46,318 nucleotides of DNA, taken from assembly GCA_903848465.1 (NCBI GenBank), contig CAINGK010000090.1, positions 1-46,318 on the forward strand, written 5' to 3'. The notes beneath the pieces are model-generated. The model searched no databases. It had not been told where the DNA came from and saw only the letters and a list, made by a program, of their open reading frames with translations. Each line of letters starts with the position of its first letter. Position 1 is the stretch's first letter. The DNA comes from an uncultured Verrucomicrobiota bacterium. Lineage in GTDB: Bacteria > Verrucomicrobiota > Verrucomicrobiia > Verrucomicrobiales > Verrucomicrobiaceae. The position numbers were made by a program, and so were the translations under genes. Below are positions 24,149 through 32,743 of this stretch, piece after piece.

Positions 24149-25119
24149 GAAACAGGAGCAATCACCTGACGTGAGACTGTGCGGGAGCGTTTGAAACCTA
24201 GGCCGCCGCACACGCGATTGAGCAGCCAGGAGGCCAGTTGCAGTAGCAGCAGGGCCACGAGAAAGACGACGACGCCGGTGAATTCATGGAAGACGGACAC
24301 TTCTTTCTCCGCGTCGCCAATGGCCCAATGCTGACCAAAGATCATGGCCGAGAAGATCAAGACCAGAATGCGCGCCATGTTTGCCACGATGGCGATGGGC
24401 AGAATCGTGCTGAACAGCGCGAGCCTGCGCCACATGACACGCTGGTTGAAATAACTGAACAGCGCACCGACGACGAGCAGCGCAAACAACGAGCGCATGC
24501 CAGAGCATGGGGCCGCGATGCCCACGCTGAAGAGTTCACCCGCCTTGCGTCCGAATTCGATGTTTGGCATGGATTGCAGCGCGGTGCCGGTGACGAGAGA
24601 GCCGATACCCACGGCATTGAGGACGAAGCCCGAAGTCTTCACCATCAGCAGGCGCATCTGATACCCGATGCTTTCTTCCAAAAAGGGCAGCGGCCACATG
24701 AAGGCCAGCATGAGCCACGCAAACAGCCGGATCTTGCTGCGCCGAGCGCCTTCAAGCCATAATGATGCACCTGCGAGCAGAAGCATGATGGCAAGGTACC
24801 CGCAGTAGAAATTGTTGGCACGAAACCCGGCGAGATAGAGCAGCAGTGCAAAGACAATGAGAATAAATCCCCATCGGCCGGGACTCGCAGGGAACTGCGC
24901 GACCTGATGGCGACGACGCCAGAGAAGGAAGCCGACGATGAACGGCACCAAAGCGCCGTGCTGCCACGTGGCATCTTTCCACCGCATGAGCAGTTCCGCG
25001 AGAATCGTCCGGCGGAAGCTGCCGTAGCCCGCCGAATATGGCTGCACGGCCATCAGCAATACCAAGCTGACGAGCAGCATAGCGGCGGTGAGCCAGGATG
25101 AGGCACGCTGACGGTTCAT
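24145..25119 (-). CDS. Exosortase (transmembrane transpeptidase, EpsH/Xrt family)
   Basis: The 324-residue polytopic protein has about eight membrane helices and the full exosortase/archaeosortase active site: C205 in AAPCSGMRSLFALL, R250 in AIVANMARILVL and H278 in VFHEFTGVVVF. Exosortases cut C-terminal sorting signals (PEP-CTERM and relatives) and attach proteins to the envelope or matrix, and their genes typically sit in exopolysaccharide loci as here. No protein with a recognisable PEP-CTERM tail is encoded in the window, so its clients must lie elsewhere. It follows two GT4 genes by 57 bp and is coupled to epsI. Confidence 0.95.
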   Translation of the reverse strand: MNRQRASSWLTAAMLLVSLVLLMAVQPYSAGYGSFRRTILAELLMRWKDATWQHGALVPFIVGFLLWRRRHQVAQFPASPGRWGFILIVFALLLYLAGFRANNFYCGYLAIMLLLAGASLWLEGARRSKIRLFAWLMLAFMWPLPFLEESIGYQMRLLMVKTSGFVLNAVGIGSLVTGTALQSMPNIEFGRKAGELFSVGIAAPCSGMRSLFALLVVGALFSYFNQRVMWRRLALFSTILPIAIVANMARILVLIFSAMIFGQHWAIGDAEKEVSVFHEFTGVVVFLVALLLLQLASWLLNRVCGGLGFKRSRTVSRQVIAPVS

Positions 25120-25176
25120 GAGAGAGTGAGCTGGTGGCGATATGCTTCCATGAGGATTTTAAACGGACGCTTCCAG

Positions 25177-26427
25177 TCAGCCTCCGCGCGCGGCTTCACC
25201 GCCGGCCCGGGATTCGCGTTGAGGGTGGTGGGCACGCTGTTGCTCCAGACGCTGGAGCAAAAAGGTGCTCCAGGTGCGGGCGAGTGCCTCGTGGGTGTAG
25301 TTTTTCATCGTGCGCTGGTATTGCTCGGCGGCAAGCCTGTCACGTGCGCTGTCATCGCGCATCCATCGTTCGATCATCTGGGTGAGTGCAACCGAGTCAG
25401 AGTGGGTGAATATGGCTTCAGGCATGGCGATGACCTCCGGAATGGCTCCTGAAGAGGAGCCCAGGGTCGGCACACGGGCCGCCATCGCTTCGATGAGTAC
25501 ATGTCCAAACTGCTCCTCCCACACGTCCGGCCCGGAGTGTACGGGTTTGCTCGGCAGCACAAACAAATCCAGGCAGCGCATGAACTCGGCCACCCCACGA
25601 TGTGGGCGCGGCGCGAGCAGGTGCAGCCAGGGACACGTAGCGGCCAGCGCGGCCAATTCAGCATTCATCTCTCCGTGACCGAGCAGAGCCAGATGAATCT
25701 CCTGCTGCGGGAAATGATCGATGACATTGGAAACTGCCGCCAGAAGCTCCCGGATGCCTTTGGCGGGAGTGAAGCGTCCGCAAAAGCCGATGAGGAAACC
25801 GCCTGTTGGGAGGCCCAGCCGCGCACGCAGCCGGGTTTTTTCTTCACCGTCTGCCGGACGAAAATCCGAGCTCTCCACCCCGAGCTGGGCGGCGACGAGA
25901 TTGGTGCCGGCATCTGCGCCATAGCGCAGGAGAAGGGCGCGGCAGGCTTGATTGCCAGCAATGGAAAAATCATGCGTGCGAGTTGCCAGAGGATAGATCA
26001 TCGCAAGCATCTTTCCTTTGAGCCCTGGACGCTCAATGTTTTCCCAGGTGAATTCGCCAAACAACGCCTGCGGTTGAATGATCCTTGCGAGCACGCAGGC
26101 CTGCCACCGGATGAAGCTCCAAGGTTCGCTGTCCACCAGGATGACGTCGAAGGAACGCTCTCGCAGCAGTCTGGCAAGCCCCTGATGCACATAGCGTGTG
26201 ATGCTCCCATTCTGCGGCAGCACGGGCAGCCGCAGGAGTTCGTAACGAGGTTCGTGGTCCGCCTGCTCAAAGTCGGCCAGCGGCAGTCCGAAGAGCGTGA
26301 AGCCTTCCAGAGGCCAGGTGACGCAGGTAATGTCAAAGTCATCCGCAAGTGGATTGAGCTTTCGCCGACTGAAGGCGGTGGCGTAGGTGTGCCCGATCAT
26401 GAGCAGCGCGGGGCGGGGCTTTTTCAT
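25177..26427 (-). CDS. Glycosyltransferase, GT4 family
   Basis: The 416-residue protein is a GT-B fold glycosyltransferase. The N-terminal half has the acceptor-domain pattern (DVILVDSEPWSFIRWQA; FGEFTWENIERPG). The C-terminal half has the donor domain: IGFCGRFTPAKGIRELLAAV, HLALLGHGEMNAELAALAA and the E-x7-E-like nucleotide-sugar motif in GHVLIEAMAARVPTLGSSSG. It probably transfers a sugar from an NDP donor to the growing lipid-linked repeat unit at the inner face of the membrane. It overlaps the next-upstream GT4 gene by 4 bp. The last 25 residues are low-complexity and may be dispensable. Confidence 0.9.
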   Translation of the reverse strand: MKKPRPALLMIGHTYATAFSRRKLNPLADDFDITCVTWPLEGFTLFGLPLADFEQADHEPRYELLRLPVLPQNGSITRYVHQGLARLLRERSFDVILVDSEPWSFIRWQACVLARIIQPQALFGEFTWENIERPGLKGKMLAMIYPLATRTHDFSIAGNQACRALLLRYGADAGTNLVAAQLGVESSDFRPADGEEKTRLRARLGLPTGGFLIGFCGRFTPAKGIRELLAAVSNVIDHFPQQEIHLALLGHGEMNAELAALAATCPWLHLLAPRPHRGVAEFMRCLDLFVLPSKPVHSGPDVWEEQFGHVLIEAMAARVPTLGSSSGAIPEVIAMPEAIFTHSDSVALTQMIERWMRDDSARDRLAAEQYQRTMKNYTHEALARTWSTFLLQRLEQQRAHHPQRESRAGGEAARGG

Positions 26428-27551
26428 GCGGCAGCCTGGGTGAGGATGTCAGCAAGACGCCCGGCATAGGTCTCACCGTCGATGGCGTGTTTCAGCGACT
26501 GGCCCTGCGGCTTCCAGCGGCCATCAACAAACTCGGCAAGCACCGAGGCGATCCCGCCAGCATCGAAGGGAATTTGGCGTCCATTGACCTGGTCTTCGAG
26601 AATCATTTCGGAGCCATGGTGCGGCGTGAGGAAGAGCGGAAGCCCGCAGGCGGCGGCTTCAATCTCCACGAGAGCAAAGGCTTCAGAGTAGGAAGGAAAC
26701 AGCAGTGCATCCGCCGCAGCGAGGTAACGCTCCACATCCGGCACCATGCCGGTGAAGGTGATCCATTCGAGGTTGTGCCCAAGTTCAGCCTGCAACGCCG
26801 CCAACCTATCAGGCCTGCCGCCCACTACCAGAAAGCGAATGCCTGGGTGCGTCGGCATCAGTTGCCGGAGCGCCTCAACCGCCAGGAAAAATCCTTTGCG
26901 TCGGTAGTGGCCGGCGCTGACAAAAATGAAGACGCAGTGCGAGCTGTCATAGCCCAGACGATGGCGCGTTTCTGCGCGGTATTGCTGCCGCACTCCCGGA
27001 TGAAAGCGACTGGCGTCATAGCTGTTGGGCAGGACCTGCACGGGAATGAGCGGGTTCTCCGCCTGCATGTCGCTGGCCACCTCCTGCGAGACACAGATGA
27101 GCTGCCGCGCGGTGGTGTGGCGCAGGGCTTGGCGCGCACGCCACAACGCGAGGAGATTGAGGCCGCGTTCGACCAGATCCCTCAGCGAATGAATGCCGAG
27201 ACTGCGCTGACGATTTTCCCAGTCGAAAGGAGAAAAGTGTACGTGGCAGATGTCACAGTCCTTATGATACCAGGCGACGGAGTAGATGAGATCGGGGCGT
27301 GGTTGTTTCTTCACCTGAAAGAGCCACCAGGCCCTCCAGAAAACGAGCCAGCCAAAGACGAACAGACCTAGGAAGCGCACATCACCTATGCGCGGGAGTT
27401 TGCGGACTGTGACCGGCAGGTTCTCATCGCAGATCCAGCACCAGACTTCAATTTCCATCCCTCGTTTGCACAGTTCTGGAAGCGAGCGCACCACACCCTT
27501 CATGGACGGACTGCCGACGGTCATGTGAGGATCAATGATGAGCAGCTTCAT
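26424..27551 (-). CDS. Glycosyltransferase, GT4 family
   Basis: This 375-residue GT-B glycosyltransferase begins LLIIDPHMTVGSPSMKGVVR and shows CDICHVHFSPFDWENRQRS and LICVSQEVASDMQ in the acceptor domain. The donor domain has CVFIFVSAGHYRRKGFFLAV, IRFLVVGGRPDRLAALQAEL and FPSYSEAFALVEIEAAACGL, where the E-A-F-A-L-V-E-I-E motif binds the NDP-sugar. It starts within the stop of the upstream didomain methyltransferase gene (TGATG) and overlaps the downstream GT4 gene by 4 bp. It likely adds one residue of the polysaccharide repeat. Sugar specificity cannot be read. Confidence 0.92.
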   Translation of the reverse strand: MKLLIIDPHMTVGSPSMKGVVRSLPELCKRGMEIEVWCWICDENLPVTVRKLPRIGDVRFLGLFVFGWLVFWRAWWLFQVKKQPRPDLIYSVAWYHKDCDICHVHFSPFDWENRQRSLGIHSLRDLVERGLNLLALWRARQALRHTTARQLICVSQEVASDMQAENPLIPVQVLPNSYDASRFHPGVRQQYRAETRHRLGYDSSHCVFIFVSAGHYRRKGFFLAVEALRQLMPTHPGIRFLVVGGRPDRLAALQAELGHNLEWITFTGMVPDVERYLAAADALLFPSYSEAFALVEIEAAACGLPLFLTPHHGSEMILEDQVNGRQIPFDAGGIASVLAEFVDGRWKPQGQSLKHAIDGETYAGRLADILTQAAA

Positions 27552-29032
27552 CAGCGGGCGCGTTTTTGAAACAGCATGAGAATGCCGAAGGGAGTGCCCG
27601 CCCGACGCTGTTCCGCCGTCAGACGGGTTTCGGCGTCGATGAAAGCCACGGGCAGGAAAACACCGTGCCCGGGTAGCCCGTCCACACGCATCATGCGGTC
27701 GGTAGTGCCCCGAGTCAGAAAATAGTCGGTGCGCAGGGGCGTGAGGCCGTGGGGCGTGAAAAGCGCTGAGAGCTCCTCCTCCGTGTAGCCTTCGCGGCAG
27801 TGGTCATCGTTGGGAAAGGGTTCAGGCGGATGTGGCACGGTGATGAGGGCATATCCTCCAGGCTTCAGCACCCGGCAGAGTTCCGCAGCGGCTTTTTCAT
27901 GGTCGCGAATGTGCTCGATGACCTGGGTGCTCATGACCATGTCCACGGACTCGTCTTCGAGCGGAACTTGCAGCAATGAGCCACGGATCAGCCTGGCACG
28001 AGGTTCATCCCCCAGGTTTTCCTCAAGCCTGCGGTAGTTGTCTGCGTTGAACTCCAGCGCTACGACGTTTTTCGCGAAGCCGGCAGCGAGGGCACGCCGC
28101 AAATATTCTCCGGAACCCGCGCCTCCGTCAAACAAAGTATGCGCAGCAGGCACCATGGCAAAGGCCTCCCGCAGACGCGCCCACTCCACACGATACCGGA
28201 TGGTGTTGGCCGTGTAGCAGAAGCGCCGGAGCACAGGACGAAGCAGCACCTGGGGTAGCAGGCGACGGGGCAGCCGAAGCCATGGGGCGTGTTTCGAGAC
28301 CGCCATCTTCACTGCGGCGGGCAGTGCGCAAGAGATACGACGCAGGCCGAGGCTGCTGTCGTCCTGAGCCTGCAGCCATTTTGCGGGATGGACGACGTTC
28401 AGTTTCACACAGTCTTCCGGCCGGGAGATCCACTGCGCCTCCGGGATGGAGGAGACCCAGCGGGAATCCTTGTGGACGTAGAGCACCACGTTCTGCTGGT
28501 AATAGTAGGCGCAGTCCGGCGCGCCCCAGGCATGCCGCAGCAGCAGATCCGAAGCAAGGTAGCCACGCGCCAGGAATTTTTCCGCCCAGTAGCTCTGCCA
28601 CTGCTCATTGCGGTGATCAGTGCCACCTTGAAACGGAATGGCGGCTGAAAACGCCACCACGTCCGAGCAGGAGCAGAGAAAATCGACAAACTTGTCCGCC
28701 TTGTCCTCAGCAAGATGCTCCGCCACTTCCATGCTGATGGCCACATCGAACCTGGTGCCGGGAGACTGCGGCGGGTTTTCCAGATCGACAGGGGTGAAAC
28801 GGTCCCAGGCGAGTTTAAACTCCTTCTCCTGGACGTAGCTGCCATCAAAGCCCCGCAGGGTGGGGACGCCCAGCTCTTCAAACACGCTCAACCAAGTGCC
28901 CACACCGCAGCCGACGTCCACCGCAGAGGCGGGCTGCAGCAGGGCAACGAGCTTTGATACCACGCAGCGGGCCGAGGCTTTCGACTCATCTGCGTAAGCT
29001 TGATAAAATTTGGGATCGTAGAGGGTCTTCAT
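27551..29032 (-). CDS. Tandem two-domain SAM-dependent methyltransferase
   Basis: This 493-residue protein carries two methyltransferase domains in one chain. The N-terminal domain (residues about 1-200) has motif I SAVDVGCGVGTWLSVFEELG and VAISMEVAEHLAEDKADKFV. The C-terminal domain (about 280-493) has TLFDGGAGSGEYLRRALAAG, NVVALEFNADNYRRLEENLG and DMVMSTQVIEHIRDHEKAAA. Both keep a glycine-rich SAM loop and an E-H after the acidic strand, so both may be active. Linked methyltransferases are found in polysaccharide loci, where they can cap or decorate chains. It is followed with one-base overlap by a GT4 gene, and 15 bp separate it from the upstream glycosyltransferase-like gene. Confidence 0.88.
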   Translation of the reverse strand: MKTLYDPKFYQAYADESKASARCVVSKLVALLQPASAVDVGCGVGTWLSVFEELGVPTLRGFDGSYVQEKEFKLAWDRFTPVDLENPPQSPGTRFDVAISMEVAEHLAEDKADKFVDFLCSCSDVVAFSAAIPFQGGTDHRNEQWQSYWAEKFLARGYLASDLLLRHAWGAPDCAYYYQQNVVLYVHKDSRWVSSIPEAQWISRPEDCVKLNVVHPAKWLQAQDDSSLGLRRISCALPAAVKMAVSKHAPWLRLPRRLLPQVLLRPVLRRFCYTANTIRYRVEWARLREAFAMVPAAHTLFDGGAGSGEYLRRALAAGFAKNVVALEFNADNYRRLEENLGDEPRARLIRGSLLQVPLEDESVDMVMSTQVIEHIRDHEKAAAELCRVLKPGGYALITVPHPPEPFPNDDHCREGYTEEELSALFTPHGLTPLRTDYFLTRGTTDRMMRVDGLPGHGVFLPVAFIDAETRLTAEQRRAGTPFGILMLFQKRAR

Positions 29033-29047
29033 GATGGATGGGTTTGC

Positions 29048-29791
29048 TCACACCACGCGCAGTCCACAATGGCGCAGCGCGGCCTTGGCAAAGACCTTGC
29101 ACTGAAATGACATGCGGTGTGGCGCAGACCATTGGTGATAATTTTCCAGCTCGGACAGCAGCTTGATTTTCTGCCGCACGGCATCCCCCGGCAAGATGCA
29201 GGTGGCGTGATGCATCACCACGGGACGCGGCATGCGCACGCCATGGCTGCGCGCATAAAAGCGGGCGTCCAGAAGCTGCCAGCGCAAAGCTTTGGGGCGG
29301 CGGAGCAGCAGATTGATGGCATCCTGTTCGTTTCCCTGAGTTTCAGACACGGTGGCCTCGCGGACGGCCCGGAAGAAGTCCAGGGACTCAGGGCAGCAGC
29401 GCATGGCGTAAAAGCCCCCGCACGCGAGGTCTGTCTCTTGATTGAGCCGCTGCGCGGCAAACTGCAGGCCAGGCTGTTCAAAGGGCTTCAGAATGTCGGC
29501 GGCTTGCATGCCAAAGAACTGGATGTCGATATCCGACCAGATGATGACCTGCCCGTCATGCCGACTGATGGAGGTGATGATCTCATCGAGCTTGAACAAA
29601 ATGCAGCGCTTGAAATCGTCCGCCAAAAACTCACCGTCGCCGGCCTGATCCAGTTCGGCCGTATGAAGGACAAACTGCGTTTGATCCAGAGAAGGCAGAA
29701 AAAAGCGGTCGAACAGAACGCGGTGTGAGGGCGTAATGACGACGTAGATAGGTATGCGGGAGGCGGCCATGGGCGGGCAAGCAATCGTCAT
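29048..29791 (-). CDS. Putative glycosyltransferase (nucleotide-diphospho-sugar transferase fold, DxD)
   Basis: The 247-residue protein looks like a GT-A fold enzyme of the nucleotide-diphospho-sugar transferase type. It has an N-terminal beta-strand (RIPIYVVITPSHRVLFDRFF), a region FKLDEIITSISRHDGQVIIW and the candidate metal-binding motif S-D-I-D-I-Q. The following FYAMRCCPESLDFFRAVRE and NEQDAINLLLRRPKALRWQL resemble the end of the donor site (E-Q-D). ATG 29791 overlaps the flippase stop by 4 bp, favouring it over an ATG at 29770. Family assignment is by fold-like pattern only, and the sugar is unknown. Confidence 0.7.
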   Translation of the reverse strand: MTIACPPMAASRIPIYVVITPSHRVLFDRFFLPSLDQTQFVLHTAELDQAGDGEFLADDFKRCILFKLDEIITSISRHDGQVIIWSDIDIQFFGMQAADILKPFEQPGLQFAAQRLNQETDLACGGFYAMRCCPESLDFFRAVREATVSETQGNEQDAINLLLRRPKALRWQLLDARFYARSHGVRMPRPVVMHHATCILPGDAVRQKIKLLSELENYHQWSAPHRMSFQCKVFAKAALRHCGLRVV

Positions 29792-31122
29792 CTGCCAAAC
29801 AAGTCTCCAGAACGGGCGGAGACATGGATCCAGCTCTTCAGATGCAGCCGGATGTTGCGCGAGAACATCCAGCCCCAGAGGCCGGCCTGTTGATCGGCCG
29901 CCAGTTCAGGACAACTGGTATTGCGATAGGCGGAGAAGAACCAAAGAACCCAGGTCGAGACACAGAAACAGCCGGCGGAAAGCCAGGCACTGGCGCCGAG
30001 GGCAAAACCCACGGCCAGAACGGCGGCCTTGGCCAGAATGAGAAGCAGCAGAGCATGGACGTTTCCCCGGGTGCCGCCATTCACGAGGGCTGCGCGCCAG
30101 TTGAACTGCAGCAGCACGGCAGGGGGAAGGGCCAGCGCAAAGGGAACCGCGAGCATGGCCGCGCTGGCAAACGCGCTGCCATAGAAGAGAGTGATCAACC
30201 TGGGGCCCGCAACGCCGACGCCCAAAGCCAGCGCCACCCCCAGCAGGCCCAGCATTCCCAGCGCGCGCGAGATAAAGTCACGACGCTCATCCATATTGCG
30301 CTCCCCCTTCAAGCGCGACAATCTGGGGATGACGGGAACCAGGAGATAGCACGCCAGTTGGACACCGATTTCATAGAGCTTCAGCGCGGCCGTGAACTCT
30401 CCGAGCGCGGTCACCAAACTCCAAGCTGCCAGCACGAGGATCTCCACTTTGAAGAAAAGAGATTCGGCCAGGCTTTGCAGAAGGCTTTTCATGGCCCAAT
30501 GCACCAAGCTTCGACCTGACGCAGCCAACCTGCGTGCTGAAGCAAATTTCTTCAGCCCGGAAACGTGATGAGCCCAGCCCCAGAGAGTGCCAGCCAGCGT
30601 CTCCCCTGCGGTGAGGACGAGCAAAATGCCGGTGGAAGCGCCATTTGCCGCTGCCGCCACCCGCACGCACATGCCCGCCACACCGATGGTAGTGCCAATG
30701 AGAGCGGCCTGGGCGGACCTGCCCTGGGCGTGGAGATCGGCGAAATAGAGGTTTCCTGCCTGCAGCAGCGTGGGCAGTGCGAAGGCCGGCAGACACCATG
30801 CGATCTCCTCATAAGCCGGTGAATGGCGCAGCAGCCAGGCCAGCCCGCACAACAGCAACGCTCCCAGAACACCCAGGACCGTCATGACCACGACACCCGC
30901 CTGCAAGACGGTGGAGGAATGACGACGCAGGCGGGAAGCCGCCATGGAATGCGCCGAAGGCATGCCAAAATCACACACGGCGGAGACCAGCCCAGTGATG
31001 GCAAGCGCAGCGGACAACGTGCCGAGCCCCTCTGTGCCTAGCTTTCTACTGATGTAAACCGTGGACACCAAGCCTCCCACGAGACGAACAGCATGGCACC
31101 CGATGAGAACAAACGAAGTCAT
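29788..31122 (-). CDS. Wzx-like polysaccharide flippase (MOP superfamily)
   Basis: This 444-residue integral membrane protein has about 12 hydrophobic helices and the N-terminal pattern of polysaccharide exporters (VLIGCHAVRLVGGLVSTVYI, then SRKLGTEGLGTLSAALAITG). Such flippases move undecaprenyl-linked repeat units from the cytoplasmic to the periplasmic face. A partner Wzy-like polymerase lies immediately upstream (34 bp) and the glycosyltransferase-like gene overlaps its end. The charged segment SRLKGERNMDERRDFISRAL in the middle fits the central cytoplasmic loop of Wzx proteins. Sequence identity in this family is low, so the call rests on topology and context. Confidence 0.85.
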   Translation of the reverse strand: MTSFVLIGCHAVRLVGGLVSTVYISRKLGTEGLGTLSAALAITGLVSAVCDFGMPSAHSMAASRLRRHSSTVLQAGVVVMTVLGVLGALLLCGLAWLLRHSPAYEEIAWCLPAFALPTLLQAGNLYFADLHAQGRSAQAALIGTTIGVAGMCVRVAAAANGASTGILLVLTAGETLAGTLWGWAHHVSGLKKFASARRLAASGRSLVHWAMKSLLQSLAESLFFKVEILVLAAWSLVTALGEFTAALKLYEIGVQLACYLLVPVIPRLSRLKGERNMDERRDFISRALGMLGLLGVALALGVGVAGPRLITLFYGSAFASAAMLAVPFALALPPAVLLQFNWRAALVNGGTRGNVHALLLLILAKAAVLAVGFALGASAWLSAGCFCVSTWVLWFFSAYRNTSCPELAADQQAGLWGWMFSRNIRLHLKSWIHVSARSGDLFGR

Positions 31123-31156
31123 GAGACTGAAGCTGCTGCAAACGGGATCTCCCTGC

Positions 31157-32692
31157 TCATCTCCGGCGTGCCATTCTCAGGGGATAACACTGACGTACAA
31201 CGGGTGGAGCCGGCGGCATGACGGGTGTTTCAGCCGCTGCGGGCACCACGCTGCCCTGCTGGCTGGTGTTTGCCCACATGACCCCCACAAACAGCCACAT
31301 GAACAGATTGACCGGAAAGATGGTCATACGGTTCCCGCTGACCATGCACGTGGCGACCAGTCCCAATACGATGCCCAGAGATGCTGCGGCGATCCACCTT
31401 TGCCTGCTGTCCTGCAGCGCCCAGATGGACCGGTGAATACGCACGAGAAGAAAGCATAAAAACACGAGGAGAATCACGACGGGGACCACGCCATGAGCCA
31501 GCAATGCAGTAGTGAGCGGATCATGACTGGCCAGAGAGCCCTTCACGTTTTCGCTGGCACCAAACAACGTCCAGATGCGGCCGTCGGACACCAGATGCCG
31601 GAACCCTTCCAACCGGTCACTGAAGGTTTGCACACGGGTGATCTGATCAATAAAGACTGATTCTGGAGGGAGGTAATAGGAGACAAAAGCCTGCATGTCC
31701 GCCAGACGATCCTGCAGCCAGGTGGCGGCAAGGATCAGTGTGGTATAACATGCAAGCCCAACGCCGTAAACGAAGCGGGTGGTGGATTGCCGCAAGGCGG
31801 CGACGGCCATGATACCACCGGCGAAGATGATGAACAAATCGCTGCGGGAAGTGGAGGCAATCACTCCTGCGAGGTAACACAGGCCCAGCAGGAGTGCGCG
31901 CATGCTGGGAAGGGATCGACTGCGGCGCTCCGTGGGACCGGACAAAAAGGCCATCAGCGCAAGCATGGCGCATATGGCCCCCAGGGCTGTAGGAGAGTTC
32001 AAGGTGGAGAACGGCCGTACCTCCCCTGTAATGATCTGGCTGATCAAAATCGAAAGGCCTGTCTTCAGGTACTCCACCTCAAAGTTCGCCAGTCCAAACA
32101 TGGCCTGGTACATGCCGTACAATGCCACCGGCACGAACCCGATGAAAACTATCTTCAAGAGCTTTAACTGGTCTTTTATTTCAGGGAACAATAGCGGAAT
32201 GACCAGTATGAAAGCAGAGTAGGCAGCACCATTGGCCAGATCCTGCGCCATGGTAGCAAAGCCCGAGGCGGACTTGGCGGCTGTGATAAGCGCAGCCACC
32301 GCGCACATGGCGGCAAGTCCGATGGATTTCATCTGCACAGGACCAAACTTGAGAGAACCCGCCATGCACTTGGCCAGCGTGCCGACCGTGATGCTCAGCA
32401 TCAGTACCGGCGGCGTGGCCAGCACGTAGGTCAAGTCCTCATAGCTGATCTTGTCCACGAGCACCAGCATGCGCTTCATCAGGTCAGTGTAGCCGGAGAG
32501 TAGGACGAGCATGAAAACTCCCCGCCGGGGTTGCCATATTCCTAACAGGGCAGCTCCCGCCAGGATCAATCGAAACAACAGGCCCAGCTGATTCCCGGAG
32601 GTCATCATCAGCGAGACGATGAAATACATGGCCGCGCAAAGACCGATGCCAATGATGGCCACCGCTGGACAACCGCGTGACTCGGAGCTCAT
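31157..32692 (-). CDS. Wzy/O-antigen ligase-like polytopic membrane protein
   Basis: The 511-residue product is almost entirely hydrophobic, with ten or more helices and one long periplasmic loop in the last third (residues about 340-400: RLADMQAFVSYYLPPESVFI, then FSDRLEGFRHLVSDGRIW). The S-D-R-x-E-x-[FW]...[GA]-x-G/A pattern in that loop and the following GSLASHDPLTTALLAHGVVP, where an H lies shortly after, recall the ligase/polymerase signature of the Wzy_C family. It should polymerise or ligate the repeat unit flipped by the adjacent Wzx. A 51-bp gap with a hairpin separates it from gmhA upstream. Confidence 0.8.
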   Translation of the reverse strand: MSSESRGCPAVAIIGIGLCAAMYFIVSLMMTSGNQLGLLFRLILAGAALLGIWQPRRGVFMLVLLSGYTDLMKRMLVLVDKISYEDLTYVLATPPVLMLSITVGTLAKCMAGSLKFGPVQMKSIGLAAMCAVAALITAAKSASGFATMAQDLANGAAYSAFILVIPLLFPEIKDQLKLLKIVFIGFVPVALYGMYQAMFGLANFEVEYLKTGLSILISQIITGEVRPFSTLNSPTALGAICAMLALMAFLSGPTERRSRSLPSMRALLLGLCYLAGVIASTSRSDLFIIFAGGIMAVAALRQSTTRFVYGVGLACYTTLILAATWLQDRLADMQAFVSYYLPPESVFIDQITRVQTFSDRLEGFRHLVSDGRIWTLFGASENVKGSLASHDPLTTALLAHGVVPVVILLVFLCFLLVRIHRSIWALQDSRQRWIAAASLGIVLGLVATCMVSGNRMTIFPVNLFMWLFVGVMWANTSQQGSVVPAAAETPVMPPAPPVVRQCYPLRMARRR

Positions 32693-32699
32693 GATGAGG

Positions 32700-32728
32700 T
32701 TCCGGGCAGCTCTGATCTGACCCCGGAA
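32700..32728. promoter_or_regulatory. Hairpin between gmhA and the Wzy-like gene
   Basis: TTCCGGG (32700-32706) and CCCGGAA (32722-32728) are perfectly complementary around a 15-base loop in the 51-bp gap between the two minus-strand genes. No T-run follows in the direction of transcription, so a processing or attenuation site is more likely than a true terminator. The function is inferred only from position. Confidence 0.35.
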
Positions 32729-32743
32729 ATGAAGATTAAACGA

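Noticed and set aside
25501..26469. 322-codon plus-strand frame over the two GT4 genes
   Set aside because: Antisense shadow; the GT4 motifs are on the minus strand.
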